Source: J029 sp964482495 (lineage in GTDB: Bacteria > Planctomycetota > UBA1135). From it: a stretch of 64,000 nt of DNA. This document shows, one piece after another, positions 33,215 to 42,840 of the stretch. The notes under the pieces were generated by a model. It worked only from the letters and a program-made list of their open reading frames with translations, was not told the origin of the DNA and searched no databases. Positions within the stretch are counted from its first letter, which is position 1. Every line of letters begins with the position of its first letter. Position numbers and translations under genes: made by a program. The stretch is from assembly GCA_964482495.1 (NCBI GenBank), contig CAYZXS010000001.1:124001-188000 (forward strand). The letters run 5' to 3'.

Positions 33215-34729
33215 ATGGCGATTGAACATTCCAACGACGGCGCCGAGCACGACAAACTCGAAGGCGCCCACGCGAACTTCCGATTCCGGCCCAACCGCCT
33301 CGCCACCAGCGATTTCGCTGTTCGGCCGACCTGTCGCTTCTGGCTCGACGACACCCAGCACGGCCCCGCGACCGTGCTCGACATCTCCTCGACCGGCCTC
33401 GCCGTCGAGGGCATGCCGGAGTGGCAACTCGCCCCCGGCACGGTCCTGCAGTCCTTCCAGATCCTGCACCAGGACGCCGTGCTCTGGAGCGGCGAGGCCG
33501 AGGTCATCCACCTCGGTGACGGCGCCGGGGACCGGATCGGGCTCACCCTGCGCAGCGGCGTCTTCGACATCGAGGAGCTCCAGTTCTGCGACCGGGACGT
33601 GGAGAAGGGCCTCAGCGAGTGCATCTCCCGGATCCACCACTGGGCTGAGGTCCTGCCCGCCGAGTGGCGCGCCAAGGTCGCCGGAGTGCGGCAGTTCCTG
33701 GACCACATGCGGACCTCGCTGGACCAGCTCGAGGCCTCCCGGCAGCCGGTCGGCTGGTGGCGCCAGCCCGGCGTCTCCAACGCCATCTGCGAGCAGCTGT
33801 TCGCCAAGTGGTACCCGCCCTACAGCGAGCTCTGCGAGGAGCTCGACCGCGACAGCGAGGCCTTCGAAGGGGACCTGCTCAAGACCGCCCACGCCTACGC
33901 CCAGAACGAGCTGGTTCCGGCCTACCTGCCGTGCCCCATGCACGGCCGGGCCTGGGAGAAGCCCCTCGGCTACGCCGGCGACTACCGGCTCATGGAGCTC
34001 GGCCAGATGGAGGGCCTAGAGGGAGAGTCCCTGTACTCCCACTTCCTCCACCACGTCGGCAAGGAGTGCGCCTTCGGCAAGACCGTGACCGAGCGCGGCA
34101 TCACCGCCCGGCGCGCCGCCCGCGAGCTGATCGAGCAGGCCGACGGGCCGGTGAGGATCGTCTCCCTGGCGTGCGGCCCCGCGGTCGAGATGCGGCGCCT
34201 GTTCCAGGAGATCGACGAGGTCAAGCACCCGGTCGAGCTGATCCTGATCGACCAGGACCTGAACGCCCTGCGCGACTGCCACAACGCCCTGGCCGCGGTG
34301 CTCAAGAAGCGCTTCCCGCAGGGCTGCCCGGTCACCCTGCACTGCCTGCACTTCTCGCTGCGGCAGATCGTGGCGCCGAAGAAGGGCCCCGAGGTCGAGC
34401 TGGTCAAGACCGTGCTCCAGGACGTGGACATGATCTACTCCATGGGGCTCCACGACTACATCCTCCAGCCTCTGGCGCGCCGGATCGTGACCTGCCTCTA
34501 CGGCATGCTCAAGCCAGGCGGCAAGGTCTTCATCGGCAACCTGCGCCGGGTGCCCGACTGCAGCTGGGTGATGGAGTACGGCCTCGCCTGGCACCTGGTC
34601 TACCGGGACGACGAGCAGATGCTCGACCTGTCCTCCGAGATCGACCCGGCGCCGGCCCACGCCAGGGTCACCAAGGACGCCACCGAGAACTGCCTGTTCC
34701 TGGACGTCGGACGGCCGGTGACCGGCTAG
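33215..34729 (+). CDS. PilZ-like domain fused to a SAM-dependent methyltransferase
   Basis: The 504-residue soluble protein opens with a PilZ-like beta-barrel (about 20-120; RFWLDD..., VLDISSTGLAVEG matching (D/N)xSxxG), then a helical linker (about 125-230). A class I methyltransferase follows, with motif I VRIVSLACGPAVEMRRLF (about 310-327), acidic LILIDQDLNALR and MLKPGGKVFIGNL. The C-terminal half resembles proteins annotated as 3-hydroxypalmitate methyl ester (extracellular factor) synthases, so a lipid or fatty-acid methyl ester signal is possible. Placed between two receivers and a kinase, it may couple c-di-GMP or phosphorelay signals to methylation. The start ATG 33215 is chosen because upstream codons look non-coding. 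Confidence 0.8.
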   Translation: MAIEHSNDGAEHDKLEGAHANFRFRPNRLATSDFAVRPTCRFWLDDTQHGPATVLDISSTGLAVEGMPEWQLAPGTVLQSFQILHQDAVLWSGEAEVIHLGDGAGDRIGLTLRSGVFDIEELQFCDRDVEKGLSECISRIHHWAEVLPAEWRAKVAGVRQFLDHMRTSLDQLEASRQPVGWWRQPGVSNAICEQLFAKWYPPYSELCEELDRDSEAFEGDLLKTAHAYAQNELVPAYLPCPMHGRAWEKPLGYAGDYRLMELGQMEGLEGESLYSHFLHHVGKECAFGKTVTERGITARRAARELIEQADGPVRIVSLACGPAVEMRRLFQEIDEVKHPVELILIDQDLNALRDCHNALAAVLKKRFPQGCPVTLHCLHFSLRQIVAPKKGPEVELVKTVLQDVDMIYSMGLHDYILQPLARRIVTCLYGMLKPGGKVFIGNLRRVPDCSWVMEYGLAWHLVYRDDEQMLDLSSEIDPAPAHARVTKDATENCLFLDVGRPVTG

Positions 34730-34736
34730 GAGCCCG

Positions 34737-37436
34737 CTACTCCTCGACCGCAGGGGAGTCCGTCTCGACGGTCTCCGCCGCTTCGTCGGCCTCGCGCTGG
34801 GCCTTCAGCTCGGCGAGGACCTGCTCGGGTAGGGCCTCGTCGGCCTCGCCGCTCGGCTCCTGGACGCCCGCAACGGGCAGGCGCATCTCGAAGGCGGCGC
34901 CGCCCTCCTCGGGGTTCCGGTCGCAGTCGATGGTCCCGGAGTGGGCGGTCACGAGGTTGCGTACGATCGACAGGCCGAGGCCGGTGCCGTTGGCCTTGCC
35001 GGAGGTGGCGAAGGGCTGGAACAGCTTGTCGGCCAGCTCTTCGGGGATGCCGGGGCCGTTGTCAGCGACCCGGATCAGGACCTGATCGCCGTCCCGGCGG
35101 CCCTGCAGCCAGATGGTCTTGGCGTCGTTGTCGTCCATGCCGTTGACCGCGTCGCGGGAGTTGTTGATCAGGTTCTCGACCACCCGCTGCAGCCGGTTGG
35201 CGTCCAGGTCGACGTCCATGAGCGCCCGGTCGTCCACCTCGTAGACCAGCTCGACGTCGCAGTCCTTGAGCGGCCCGCGCATCTCCTTGTCGATGGTGCC
35301 GAGGAAGTCGGCGGCGTTGCCGGGCTGGAGCTGGATGCTGACGTTGCCGCCGCGCACGAACTCCATCAGCTCCTGGGCCATGCCGGAGACCCGGTTGACG
35401 GTGCGCTCGACCGAGGCGAGGTCGTCCTCGATGCTGTCCAGGGTGCCGCCGGCCTCGGTGATCATGCGCACCAGGTCGATGCGGCCGAGCACCGCGGTCA
35501 GGGGTCCGCGCAGGTCGTGGGCGATGGTGCCGGTCATCTGCCCGATCGCCACCAGCCGCGACTCGCGCTCGTCCAGCTCCTTCTCGGCCATGCTGGCGCG
35601 GAGCTGGGCGGCGATGCGGGCCTCCAGCTCGATGAGCTTGAAGGGCTTGTTGACGTAGTCCACCGCGCCCAGGCTGAGGCCCTTGACCACCGCCTCGGAG
35701 CCGGTGCGCGCGGTCAGCATCAGGATGGGGGTGTTCTCGAAGGTCTTGTCCTTGCGCAGCTCCTCGACCATGCCGAAGCCGTCCAGGCGCGGCATCATGA
35801 CGTCGCTGACGATCATGTCCGGGCGGTGCTTGCGCGCCGCCTCGACCCCATACTGGCCGTCCTCCGCCGTCACCACGCGGTAGTGCTTGCGCAGCGAGTT
35901 GGAGACGTAGGCCCGCATCTCGGGGTTGTCCTCGACCACCAGCAGCAGGGGGGCGTCCTCGGGGGACTCGATCTCGTCGACCGTCTTCAGCTCGGTCTCA
36001 GCGAGGTCCGCGAACTGGGTGCTGCTGGAGGTCCGGCGGGCGGGCTTGGCCTCCTCGGAGGTGCCGCTCGCGCTTCCTTCGGCGTCCGGCGCAGGAGCTT
36101 CCGCGACTCCGGCCTGGGCGTCTTCGGGAAGCGCGATCGGCAGGGTGACCGTGAAGGTGGTCCCCTCGCCCTCGACGCTGCTGGCGACGATGTCCCCGCC
36201 GTGCAGCTGGATCAGCTGCTGCGACAGGGAGAGGCCGAGGCCGGTGCCCCGGGTCTTGCCCTTCGAGCCGCCGTCCACCTGGTGGAAGCGCTCGAAGACC
36301 TTCTTGATGTCCTTGGCCGGGATGCCGCAGCCGGTGTCCTCGACGGTCCAGGTGAGCATCTCGCCGTCGGAGCTGCCGCGGATCGTGATCGTGCCCCCGT
36401 CCGGCGTGAACTTCATCGCGTTGGACAGCAGGTTGACGAACACCGTCTCCAGGTGCTCGGGGTCGAAGTGGCTGTCCGGCAGCTCGTCGACGCCGATCAT
36501 GCGCAGCTCCATCTCCCGCTTCTTGGCGTAGGGCCGCGCCGCCTCGATCTGGTCCTGGATCACGGTCGCGACGTTGCCGGGGATCCAATTGACGGTCTCG
36601 TCGCCGCGGTCGGACTTGGCGAAGTTCAGGATCTGGTTGACCTGGCGCAGCAGGCGGTGGGCGTTGGTGTTCATCGCCCGCAGCAGGTTGTCCTGCTCGC
36701 CGTCGTACTCGCCACGGATCAAGGAGTCCAACGGGCCGAGGATCAGCATCAGCGGCGTGCGCAGCTCGTGGCTCACGTTCGAGAAGAAGTTGGTCTTCAT
36801 CTCGTCGAGCTCCTTCAGCTCGTCGTTGGCCGAGCTCAGCTGCATGCGCTGGGACAGGTCCTTGCGGCGCGAGGCCACCGAGGCGAAGGTCGCCCAGCAG
36901 GTCAGGATCACGGTGCCCATCAGGAAGAAGATGGGCAGCAGCGCGTCCTTGGTCCAGCCGTGGATGAGGAAGTTGGGCACCAGGTAGGTGACCATCGCCA
37001 CGGTGCACAGCGACGCCGCCATGCGCAGGGGCCACGGGATGAACAGGCCCAGCAGGAACAGGACCAGCAGGTTCCCGTAGTAGTACGGGTTGCTGAAGCC
37101 GGCGTCCATCCAGGTCATCGCCGAGATCCCGGTCCAGCCCGCCAGGATCTGGGCGTAGGAGGTGGCCATGATGCTGCGCCGCCCCGAGGGGAAGCGCTGC
37201 CAGACCAGCAGGGCGCCGACCGAGGCCGTGACGGCCAACCGGATCAGGAAGTAGGGGAACCAGAAGTCCGGCGCCGCGAACCAGTCCAGGACCGAGAAGG
37301 ACAGGTACAGCAGGATGCCGACGCCGAGGCCGAGCCGGAGGCGGCTGGCCAGGAGCTCCTCGGTCTCCTCTTGGAAGACCTGCTCGAACTCCTCCGGGGA
37401 GACCTTGATCAGGTCCTCGGCAGTACGGTCACTCAT
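34737..37436 (-). CDS. Membrane sensor with two histidine kinase modules around a receiver
   Basis: This 899-residue protein has five or six membrane segments (about 30-190). Kinase module 1 has the H-box FFSNVSHELRTPLML (His about 222), N-box NLLSNAMKFTPDGG and G-boxes DTGCGIPA and GTGLGLSLSQ. The receiver has VVEDNPEM and DMIVSDVMMPRLDG (Asp about 540), followed by a short coiled linker. Kinase module 2 has the H-box GTIAHDLRGPLTAVLG, NLINNSRDAVNGM and DNGPGIPEEL with GTGLGLSIV. The order HisKA-HATPase-REC-HisKA-HATPase allows phosphotransfer within one protein. Start ATG 37436; the longer frame to 37559 is unlikely. It is divergent from a stand-alone receiver. Confidence 0.92.
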   Translation of the reverse strand: MSDRTAEDLIKVSPEEFEQVFQEETEELLASRLRLGLGVGILLYLSFSVLDWFAAPDFWFPYFLIRLAVTASVGALLVWQRFPSGRRSIMATSYAQILAGWTGISAMTWMDAGFSNPYYYGNLLVLFLLGLFIPWPLRMAASLCTVAMVTYLVPNFLIHGWTKDALLPIFFLMGTVILTCWATFASVASRRKDLSQRMQLSSANDELKELDEMKTNFFSNVSHELRTPLMLILGPLDSLIRGEYDGEQDNLLRAMNTNAHRLLRQVNQILNFAKSDRGDETVNWIPGNVATVIQDQIEAARPYAKKREMELRMIGVDELPDSHFDPEHLETVFVNLLSNAMKFTPDGGTITIRGSSDGEMLTWTVEDTGCGIPAKDIKKVFERFHQVDGGSKGKTRGTGLGLSLSQQLIQLHGGDIVASSVEGEGTTFTVTLPIALPEDAQAGVAEAPAPDAEGSASGTSEEAKPARRTSSSTQFADLAETELKTVDEIESPEDAPLLLVVEDNPEMRAYVSNSLRKHYRVVTAEDGQYGVEAARKHRPDMIVSDVMMPRLDGFGMVEELRKDKTFENTPILMLTARTGSEAVVKGLSLGAVDYVNKPFKLIELEARIAAQLRASMAEKELDERESRLVAIGQMTGTIAHDLRGPLTAVLGRIDLVRMITEAGGTLDSIEDDLASVERTVNRVSGMAQELMEFVRGGNVSIQLQPGNAADFLGTIDKEMRGPLKDCDVELVYEVDDRALMDVDLDANRLQRVVENLINNSRDAVNGMDDNDAKTIWLQGRRDGDQVLIRVADNGPGIPEELADKLFQPFATSGKANGTGLGLSIVRNLVTAHSGTIDCDRNPEEGGAAFEMRLPVAGVQEPSGEADEALPEQVLAELKAQREADEAAETVETDSPAVEE

Positions 37437-37575
37437 TCTTGCGGAAGTGCGGCGGGAAAGGCGGGGTGGCCTTCGGAAGCGGGGGGCGCCACCGTCGCCA
37501 ATGGGCACGTCCTTGCTTCGGCGGGGAAGGATGTCGGACTTGAGTGAATAATTCGCCACAACCGGCCGATAGTCC

Positions 37576-37604
37576 TTTCACAACCCTCGCAACCGCCGGA
37601 TAAT
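37576..37604 (+). promoter_or_regulatory. Candidate promoter of the receiver-oxidoreductase operon
   Basis: TTTCAC (37576-37581) and GATAAT (37599-37604) are spaced 17 bp in the AT-richer gap between divergent genes, with a start predicted near 37611. A GAGGAA ribosome site follows at 37631-37636. Confidence 0.45.
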
Positions 37605-37638
37605 CCCTGCCGGCGCATCCCTGTTGAATAGAGGAACC

Positions 37639-38007
37639 GTGGCTCGCATCCTGGTAGTTGACGACGACGTCGAAATCCGTGACACCCTGAAGAGGCTGCT
37701 CGGCCTGGTCGGCTATGAGGTCGAGGTGGCCGGCGACGGCAAGCTGGCTGGTAAACAGCTGGAGGCGAGCGTCTTCGACCTGATGATCACCGACATCGTC
37801 ATGCCCAACCAAGACGGCGTCGAGAACATCATGCAGGCGCGCAAGAACTACCCGGACATGAAGGTCATCGCCATGTCGGGCGGCGGCTACGTCCAGACCA
37901 AGACCTACCTCAAGGTCGCCGAATCCCTGGGCGCGGACGCGGTCTTCTACAAGCCCTTCAAGTCCCAGGAGATGCTGGCCAAGATCCGGGAGCTGGTCGG
38001 GGATTGA
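37639..38007 (+). CDS. Stand-alone receiver-domain response regulator
   Basis: This 122-residue CheY-like protein has the acidic pocket VVDDDVEIR, phosphoacceptor DLMITDIVMPNQDG (Asp about 52), switch region AMSGGGYVQ and the Lys motif FYKPFK. GTG 37639 has GAGGAA immediately upstream; TTG 37624 is a poorer choice. It is related to the receiver at 32298-32699 by the Gly-rich switch and the YLKVAESLGAD segment. It faces away from the two-kinase sensor gene, its most likely phosphodonor, and overlaps the DUF4442 gene (TTGA). Confidence 0.88.
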   Translation: MARILVVDDDVEIRDTLKRLLGLVGYEVEVAGDGKLAGKQLEASVFDLMITDIVMPNQDGVENIMQARKNYPDMKVIAMSGGGYVQTKTYLKVAESLGADAVFYKPFKSQEMLAKIRELVGD

Positions 38008-38492
38008 ATCCCCCCCGGTCACCCAACGCCACGCTCGGCCGCTGGCAGCGGCTCGGCCGGACCGCCCTGGGGCGGCGGCTGTTCAGCTGGTCCGTCGGCC
38101 GCTTCGCCCGCTACACCGGCACCATCCGGCCGCGGATCGAGGTGCTCGAACCTGGCCACGCGGTGGTGCGCATGGCGGACCGCCCCAAGGTCCGGAACCA
38201 CCTGCGCTCGGTCCACGCCGTCGCCCTGATGAACCTGGGCGAGGTCAGCAGCGGCCTGGCGATGCTCGCCGGGCTGACCCCCGCGGCGCGGGCGATCCTG
38301 GTCGGGCTGTCGATGGAGTACCACAAGAAGGCCCGCGGCACCCTGACCGCCGAGTGCCGCTGCCCGGTGGTCGACGACCCCGGTGAGCGGGACCTGGTGA
38401 TCGAGGCGCCGATCCGGGACCAGGACGGGGACGTCGTGGCCGTCGCGACCGCCACCTGGCGCATCGGCCCGGTGCCGGAGCCCCGGGCGTGA
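38004..38492 (+). CDS. DUF4442 hotdog-fold thioesterase-like protein
   Basis: The 162-residue protein has the DUF4442/hotdog pattern. A basic N-terminal helix is followed by VRMADRPKVRNHLRSVHAVAL (21 residues, read here as two parts), where Asn-His and the helix after it form the usual acyl-thioester site. MNLGEVSSGLAMLAGL and strands such as LTAECRCPVV come next. It starts at TTG 38004 overlapping the receiver stop; no other plausible start exists before the fold begins. Probably an acyl-CoA thioesterase-like enzyme, substrate unknown. A second DUF4442 protein lies at 52256-52768. Confidence 0.78.
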   Translation: MNPPRSPNATLGRWQRLGRTALGRRLFSWSVGRFARYTGTIRPRIEVLEPGHAVVRMADRPKVRNHLRSVHAVALMNLGEVSSGLAMLAGLTPAARAILVGLSMEYHKKARGTLTAECRCPVVDDPGERDLVIEAPIRDQDGDVVAVATATWRIGPVPEPRA

Positions 38493-39475
38493 GCGGCCCG
38501 GACCGGACCGCCTTTTGCCGCCACGCCGGGGTCGAGGTGCCGCTGCTCTGCGGCGCCATGTACCCGTGCAGCAACCCCGAGCTGGTGGCCGCCGTCAGCG
38601 CCGCTGGAGGTCTCGGCGTCGTCCAGCCGCTCTCGCTGGCCTACGTGCACGGCAAGGAGATGCGCGCCGGCCTGCGCCGGATCCGGGAGCTGACCGACCG
38701 GCCGATCGGCTTCAACGCCATCGTCGAGCGCTCCTCCCAGCGCTACTTGGAGCGCATGAAGGCCTGGATCGACCAGGCCCTCGAGGAGGGGGTGCGCTTC
38801 TTCGTCACCGCCCTGGGCAAGCCCGGCTTCGTGGTCGAGAAGGTCCACGCCGCCGGCGGCTATGTCTATCACGACGTCACCGCCCGTCGCTGGGCCGAGG
38901 TCGCCCGCGACGAGGGCGTCGACGGCTTGATCTGCGTCAACCGGCGGGCCGGCGGGCACGCCGGCGAGCGCAGCGCCGAGGAGCTGCTCGACCAGCTCGG
39001 CGGCCTGGGCCTGCCGCTGGTGGCGGCCGGCGGCGTCGGCGACGAGGAGGCCTTCGCGCGGCTCATCCGCCTCGGCTACGCCGGGGTCCAGATGGGAACG
39101 CGCTTCATCGCCACGCCCGAGTGCCGGGTCCACGAGGACTACCGCCAGGCCATCGTCGACGCCGGCGAGGGCGACATCGTGCTCACCGAGCGGCTCAGCG
39201 GCGTGCCGGTGTCGGTGATCCGGACGCCGCTGATCGAGCAGATGGGGCCGGAGGCGGGCCCGATCGCCCGCAGGCTGCTGCGCCACCCGCGCTTCAAGCA
39301 CTGGATGCGGGCCTGGTACACCCTGCGCTCGATCCGCAGCCTGAAGCGCTCCAGCCTGAAGGGCGTCGGCTACCGCGACGTCTACCAAGCGGGCAAGAGC
39401 GTCGCCGGGGTGCGCGCGGTCGAGCCCGCCGGCGACATCGTCCGCCGCTTCGCCGCCGCCCTCGAGACCGCCTGA
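38489..39475 (+). CDS. NAD(P)H-dependent flavin oxidoreductase, nitronate monooxygenase family
   Basis: The 328-residue FMN TIM-barrel of the 2-nitropropane dioxygenase family has the FMN-binding pieces VPLLCGAMYPCSNPELVAAV, SAAGGLGVVQPL, AGGHAGERSAEELL (catalytic His and phosphate loop) and LVAAGGVGDEEAF followed by GVQMGTRFIATPE. GTG 38489 overlaps the preceding stop (GTGA). The operon receiver-DUF4442-flavin oxidoreductase suggests regulated lipid or nitro/nitronate metabolism, but some family members are enoyl-ACP reductases (FabK type), which would fit a fatty-acid thioesterase neighbour. Family certain, reaction uncertain. Confidence 0.87.
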   Translation: MSGPDRTAFCRHAGVEVPLLCGAMYPCSNPELVAAVSAAGGLGVVQPLSLAYVHGKEMRAGLRRIRELTDRPIGFNAIVERSSQRYLERMKAWIDQALEEGVRFFVTALGKPGFVVEKVHAAGGYVYHDVTARRWAEVARDEGVDGLICVNRRAGGHAGERSAEELLDQLGGLGLPLVAAGGVGDEEAFARLIRLGYAGVQMGTRFIATPECRVHEDYRQAIVDAGEGDIVLTERLSGVPVSVIRTPLIEQMGPEAGPIARRLLRHPRFKHWMRAWYTLRSIRSLKRSSLKGVGYRDVYQAGKSVAGVRAVEPAGDIVRRFAAALETA

Positions 39476-39503
39476 GTCCCGCGCACCGCGGCCCCGCGGA
39501 GGA

Positions 39504-39535
39504 AGCCGCCACCCGCCACCCGCCACCCGGCGGCT
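39504..39535. repeat. Three tandem GCCACCC repeats inside a hairpin
   Basis: GCCACCC is repeated at 39508-39514, 39515-39521 and 39522-39528, flanked by AGCCGCC (39504-39510) and GGCGGCT (39529-39535) that pair as a 7-bp stem. It lies between two convergent genes and could stop transcription from either side, though it has no U tract. Confidence 0.5.
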
Positions 39536-39540
39536 CCGGC

Positions 39541-40805
39541 TCAGCGGCGCAAGGCGTCGACGATGTTCAGGCGCGCCGCCAGCCAGGCGGGCAGGAAGCT
39601 GAACAAGAGCGCCGCCGCCAGGGTGCCGGCGAGCAGCAGCCCCACCGAGGCCCAGTCCACCGCCACGGGCACCTGGTCGAAGATGTAGGTCTCGGCGTTG
39701 AAGATGCGCTCGCCGAGGATCTCGTCCTGGACCCACTCGAGGTTGTCGGTCAGCCAGGCGCCGAGCAGCAGGCCGGCGCCGGAGCCGACCACCGCCACCA
39801 CCAGCCCCAAGCTGACGAAGAAGGCGACGATACGCCAGGGCGAGGCCCCGAGGGCGCCGAGCACGCCGATCTCGCGCTTCTTCTCGGCCACCGTCAGGGT
39901 CAGGGTCGCCACCAGCTGGAAGGCGGCCACGATGACGATGAAGAAGAACACCGTCGACAGGATCCCCTTCTGGTTCTCCACCGCCCGCAGGAAATTGCCG
40001 CCCTGCTTGCGCCAGGTGGTGACCCGGTTGGGGAAGGCATCGGGATTCAGGTCGGCCTCGTCGAGGGCGGCCACCACGCGCGGCACCAGCAGCTCCGGCG
40101 CCAGGCCCGGCGCGGCCATCACGCCCAGCTCGGAGAAGCCGGCCTGGCTGCCCAGCATGGCGGCGAGGTCCTCCCGGCCGACGATGGCCCGGTCGATGTC
40201 GAGGTCGTAGCGGCCGGTGGTGAAGACCCCCTCGATCCGGAAGCTGGACCGGACCGGCACCGGGTAGCCGCGCTCCCCCTGGCGGAAGCTGATCACCTCG
40301 AGCAGGTCGCCCTCCGCCAGGCCAGCCTTCTCGGCCTGGACCTTGCCCACGAGCAGGCCGCCGGCCGGCACCTGCGCGAAGGGGAAGGGCTCGGCCTCCG
40401 CCTCCGGGTCCTCCGTCGCCCGCATCATCCCGGCGGGAAGCTGGTCGAGGCCCACCAGCAGCATGCCGCTGAGGTCGGTGGTGCGCGGGTCGTCCACCGC
40501 GCGGGCGCCGCGACGGCCGATCAGGCCGTAGTGGTTCAGGCGGGCCTCGACCGCGGCGACGCCGTCGACCCCGTCGAGCGCGGCGAGGTAGTCCTCCAGC
40601 TCGTCCCGGCCGGCCAGGCGCTCGGGCAGCGCGGCGACGGTCAGGTCGCCGCTGAAGTCCCGCAGGGTGCGCTCCACCTGCGCCAGGAAGCCGTTGATGA
40701 CCGCGAGCACCGCGAACATCACCGCCACGCCCAGGGCGATCGCCACCGCCGACATCGACAGCAGCGCCCGGCTGCGGAAGTAGCTCCAGGCGAGGTGGAC
40801 TAGGC

Positions 40806-40809
<4 letters not shown>
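39541..40809 (-). CDS. ABC transporter permease, LolC/LolE family (second permease)
   Basis: The 422-residue MacB/FtsX-type permease has one N-terminal helix (about 18-42), a large periplasmic domain (about 45-270) and three C-terminal helices (about 280-305, 325-355, 385-410). VAEKKREIGVLGALGASPW, the cytoplasmic coupling motif of FtsX permeases, follows the second helix. Together with the ATPase at 40806 and the permease at 41503 it forms a LolCDE-type system, which extracts lipoproteins from the inner membrane in proteobacteria. In this lineage the substrate may differ. The start overlaps the ATPase stop by 4 nt. Confidence 0.87.
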
Positions 40810-41502
<693 letters not shown>

Positions 41503-41510
<8 letters not shown>

Positions 41511-42828
41511 AGCGCAGGGCTTCCACGGGCGGGAGCAGGGCGGCGCGGGCCGCGGGGATCAGGGTGAAGAGCAGGCCGACGCCGAAGGAGCACAGGGCGT
41601 AGAAGCGGGCCTGCTCCGGGATCCAGGCGGTCGGCAGGCCGCTGACGACGTACAGGCCGGGCTCGAAGACGATGATGCCGATCGAGCCCAGGAAGCGCTC
41701 CAGCCGGTCGCCCTGGGCCAGCTCGGAGGCGCCGAAGTAGCCGGCGGCGGTGCCGAGGGCGGAGGACACCCCGCCCGTGAACAGGAGCAGGCCGCCGCGC
41801 CGGAGCGGCGTGTAGCCGAGGGCCGAGAGGATGCCGAGGTCCTTGACCTTGGCCCGGACCAGCGCGCTGAGGGTGGCGAACAGCCCGAAGGCGGCGACGA
41901 TGACGACGAAGAACATCACCAGGCCGGTGACCCGGCGCTCGTTCTCGATCGCCGCCAGGTAGACGCCGACCCGCTCCTCCCAGGTCTCGAGGCTCCCGCC
42001 TGCTGCGCCGCCCGGAGCCGGCAGCCCCTCCCGGGCGAGGGCCGCCAAGATCGCGGTCTTGGCCTCGATCGGGTCCGCCCCCTCCTCCAGGTCGACCAGG
42101 ATCTCGCTGAACTCGACGCTGCGGTCGCCGAGCAGGTTGGCGCGCAGGTCCTCCCGCCGGAGGTACATGCGGTCCATGCCCAGCTTGTAGTCGGTGGGGG
42201 CGTAGCTGCCGGCGACGTCGAAGGAGCCATTGACGGCTTCGAAGGGCTGCTCGGGGCCGGGCAGGATCGGCGGCAGGGCGCCGAAGCGCAGCCGCTCCTG
42301 GCGCCGCACGTGGAGGTCCCGGACGTGCAGGTCGCTGACCAGGATCGGCGCCCGGTAGTCGAAGGCCTCCGGGTCGAAGCCGGCGAAGGGGTCGCTGGGG
42401 TCCTCGACCGGCGCCTGCTTGGCGCGCAGCAGGGAGTCCCGGAAGCCGCTGACTGCGAGCTCCAGCTCCGGGTCGATGCCCACCAGCTGGACGCCGTTCA
42501 GGTCCGAGGAGGTGGTCTTGCGCATCAGCAGCTGGGTGCCGCGGCGGCCGAGTACGGCGTAGGCCACCAGGTGCGGGGCGACGGCGCGCACGCCCTCGGT
42601 GTCCTCCAAGGCGTCCCGGTAGCGCTGCCAGGAGGGCGGCTCGGCCTCGACCGCCGGGATCAGCAGCAGGTCGCTGAGGGGCCCGCGGACGCTGGCCCGG
42701 TCGGCCTCGATCAGGCCGTTCATCACCGACAGCAGCATCAGCAGCGAGAACAACCCGACCCCGACCCCGAAGACCGCCAGCAGCTGGGTCCAGCGGCGCA
42801 GCAGGTAAGCGAGGGCGAGGCGGTACAC
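41503..42828 (-). CDS. ABC transporter permease, LolC/LolE family (first permease)
   Basis: This 441-residue FtsX-type permease begins with a hydrophobic helix (about 15-40), carries a long periplasmic region (about 45-290) and ends with three helices. The coupling segment VRAKVKDLGILSALGYTP is present. It heads the permease-ATPase-permease operon. GTG 42828 is supported by a TAGACT box ending 6 nt upstream, which overlaps the stop codon of lysS. It differs from the other permease at most positions, as expected for a LolC/LolE heterodimer. Confidence 0.87.
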
Positions 42829-42834
42829 GCGGCC

Positions 42835-42840
42835 AGTCTA
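42835..42840 (-). promoter_or_regulatory. -10 element of the lol operon (TAGACT, 6 nt from GTG)
   Basis: TAGACT on the minus strand ends 6 nt before GTG 42828. Its first three bases are the lysS stop codon, so the stop and the promoter share sequence. Confidence 0.45.

Noticed and set aside
39504..39535. CRISPR-like or VNTR array
   Set aside because: Only three 7-bp units without spacers, inside a simple hairpin between convergent genes.
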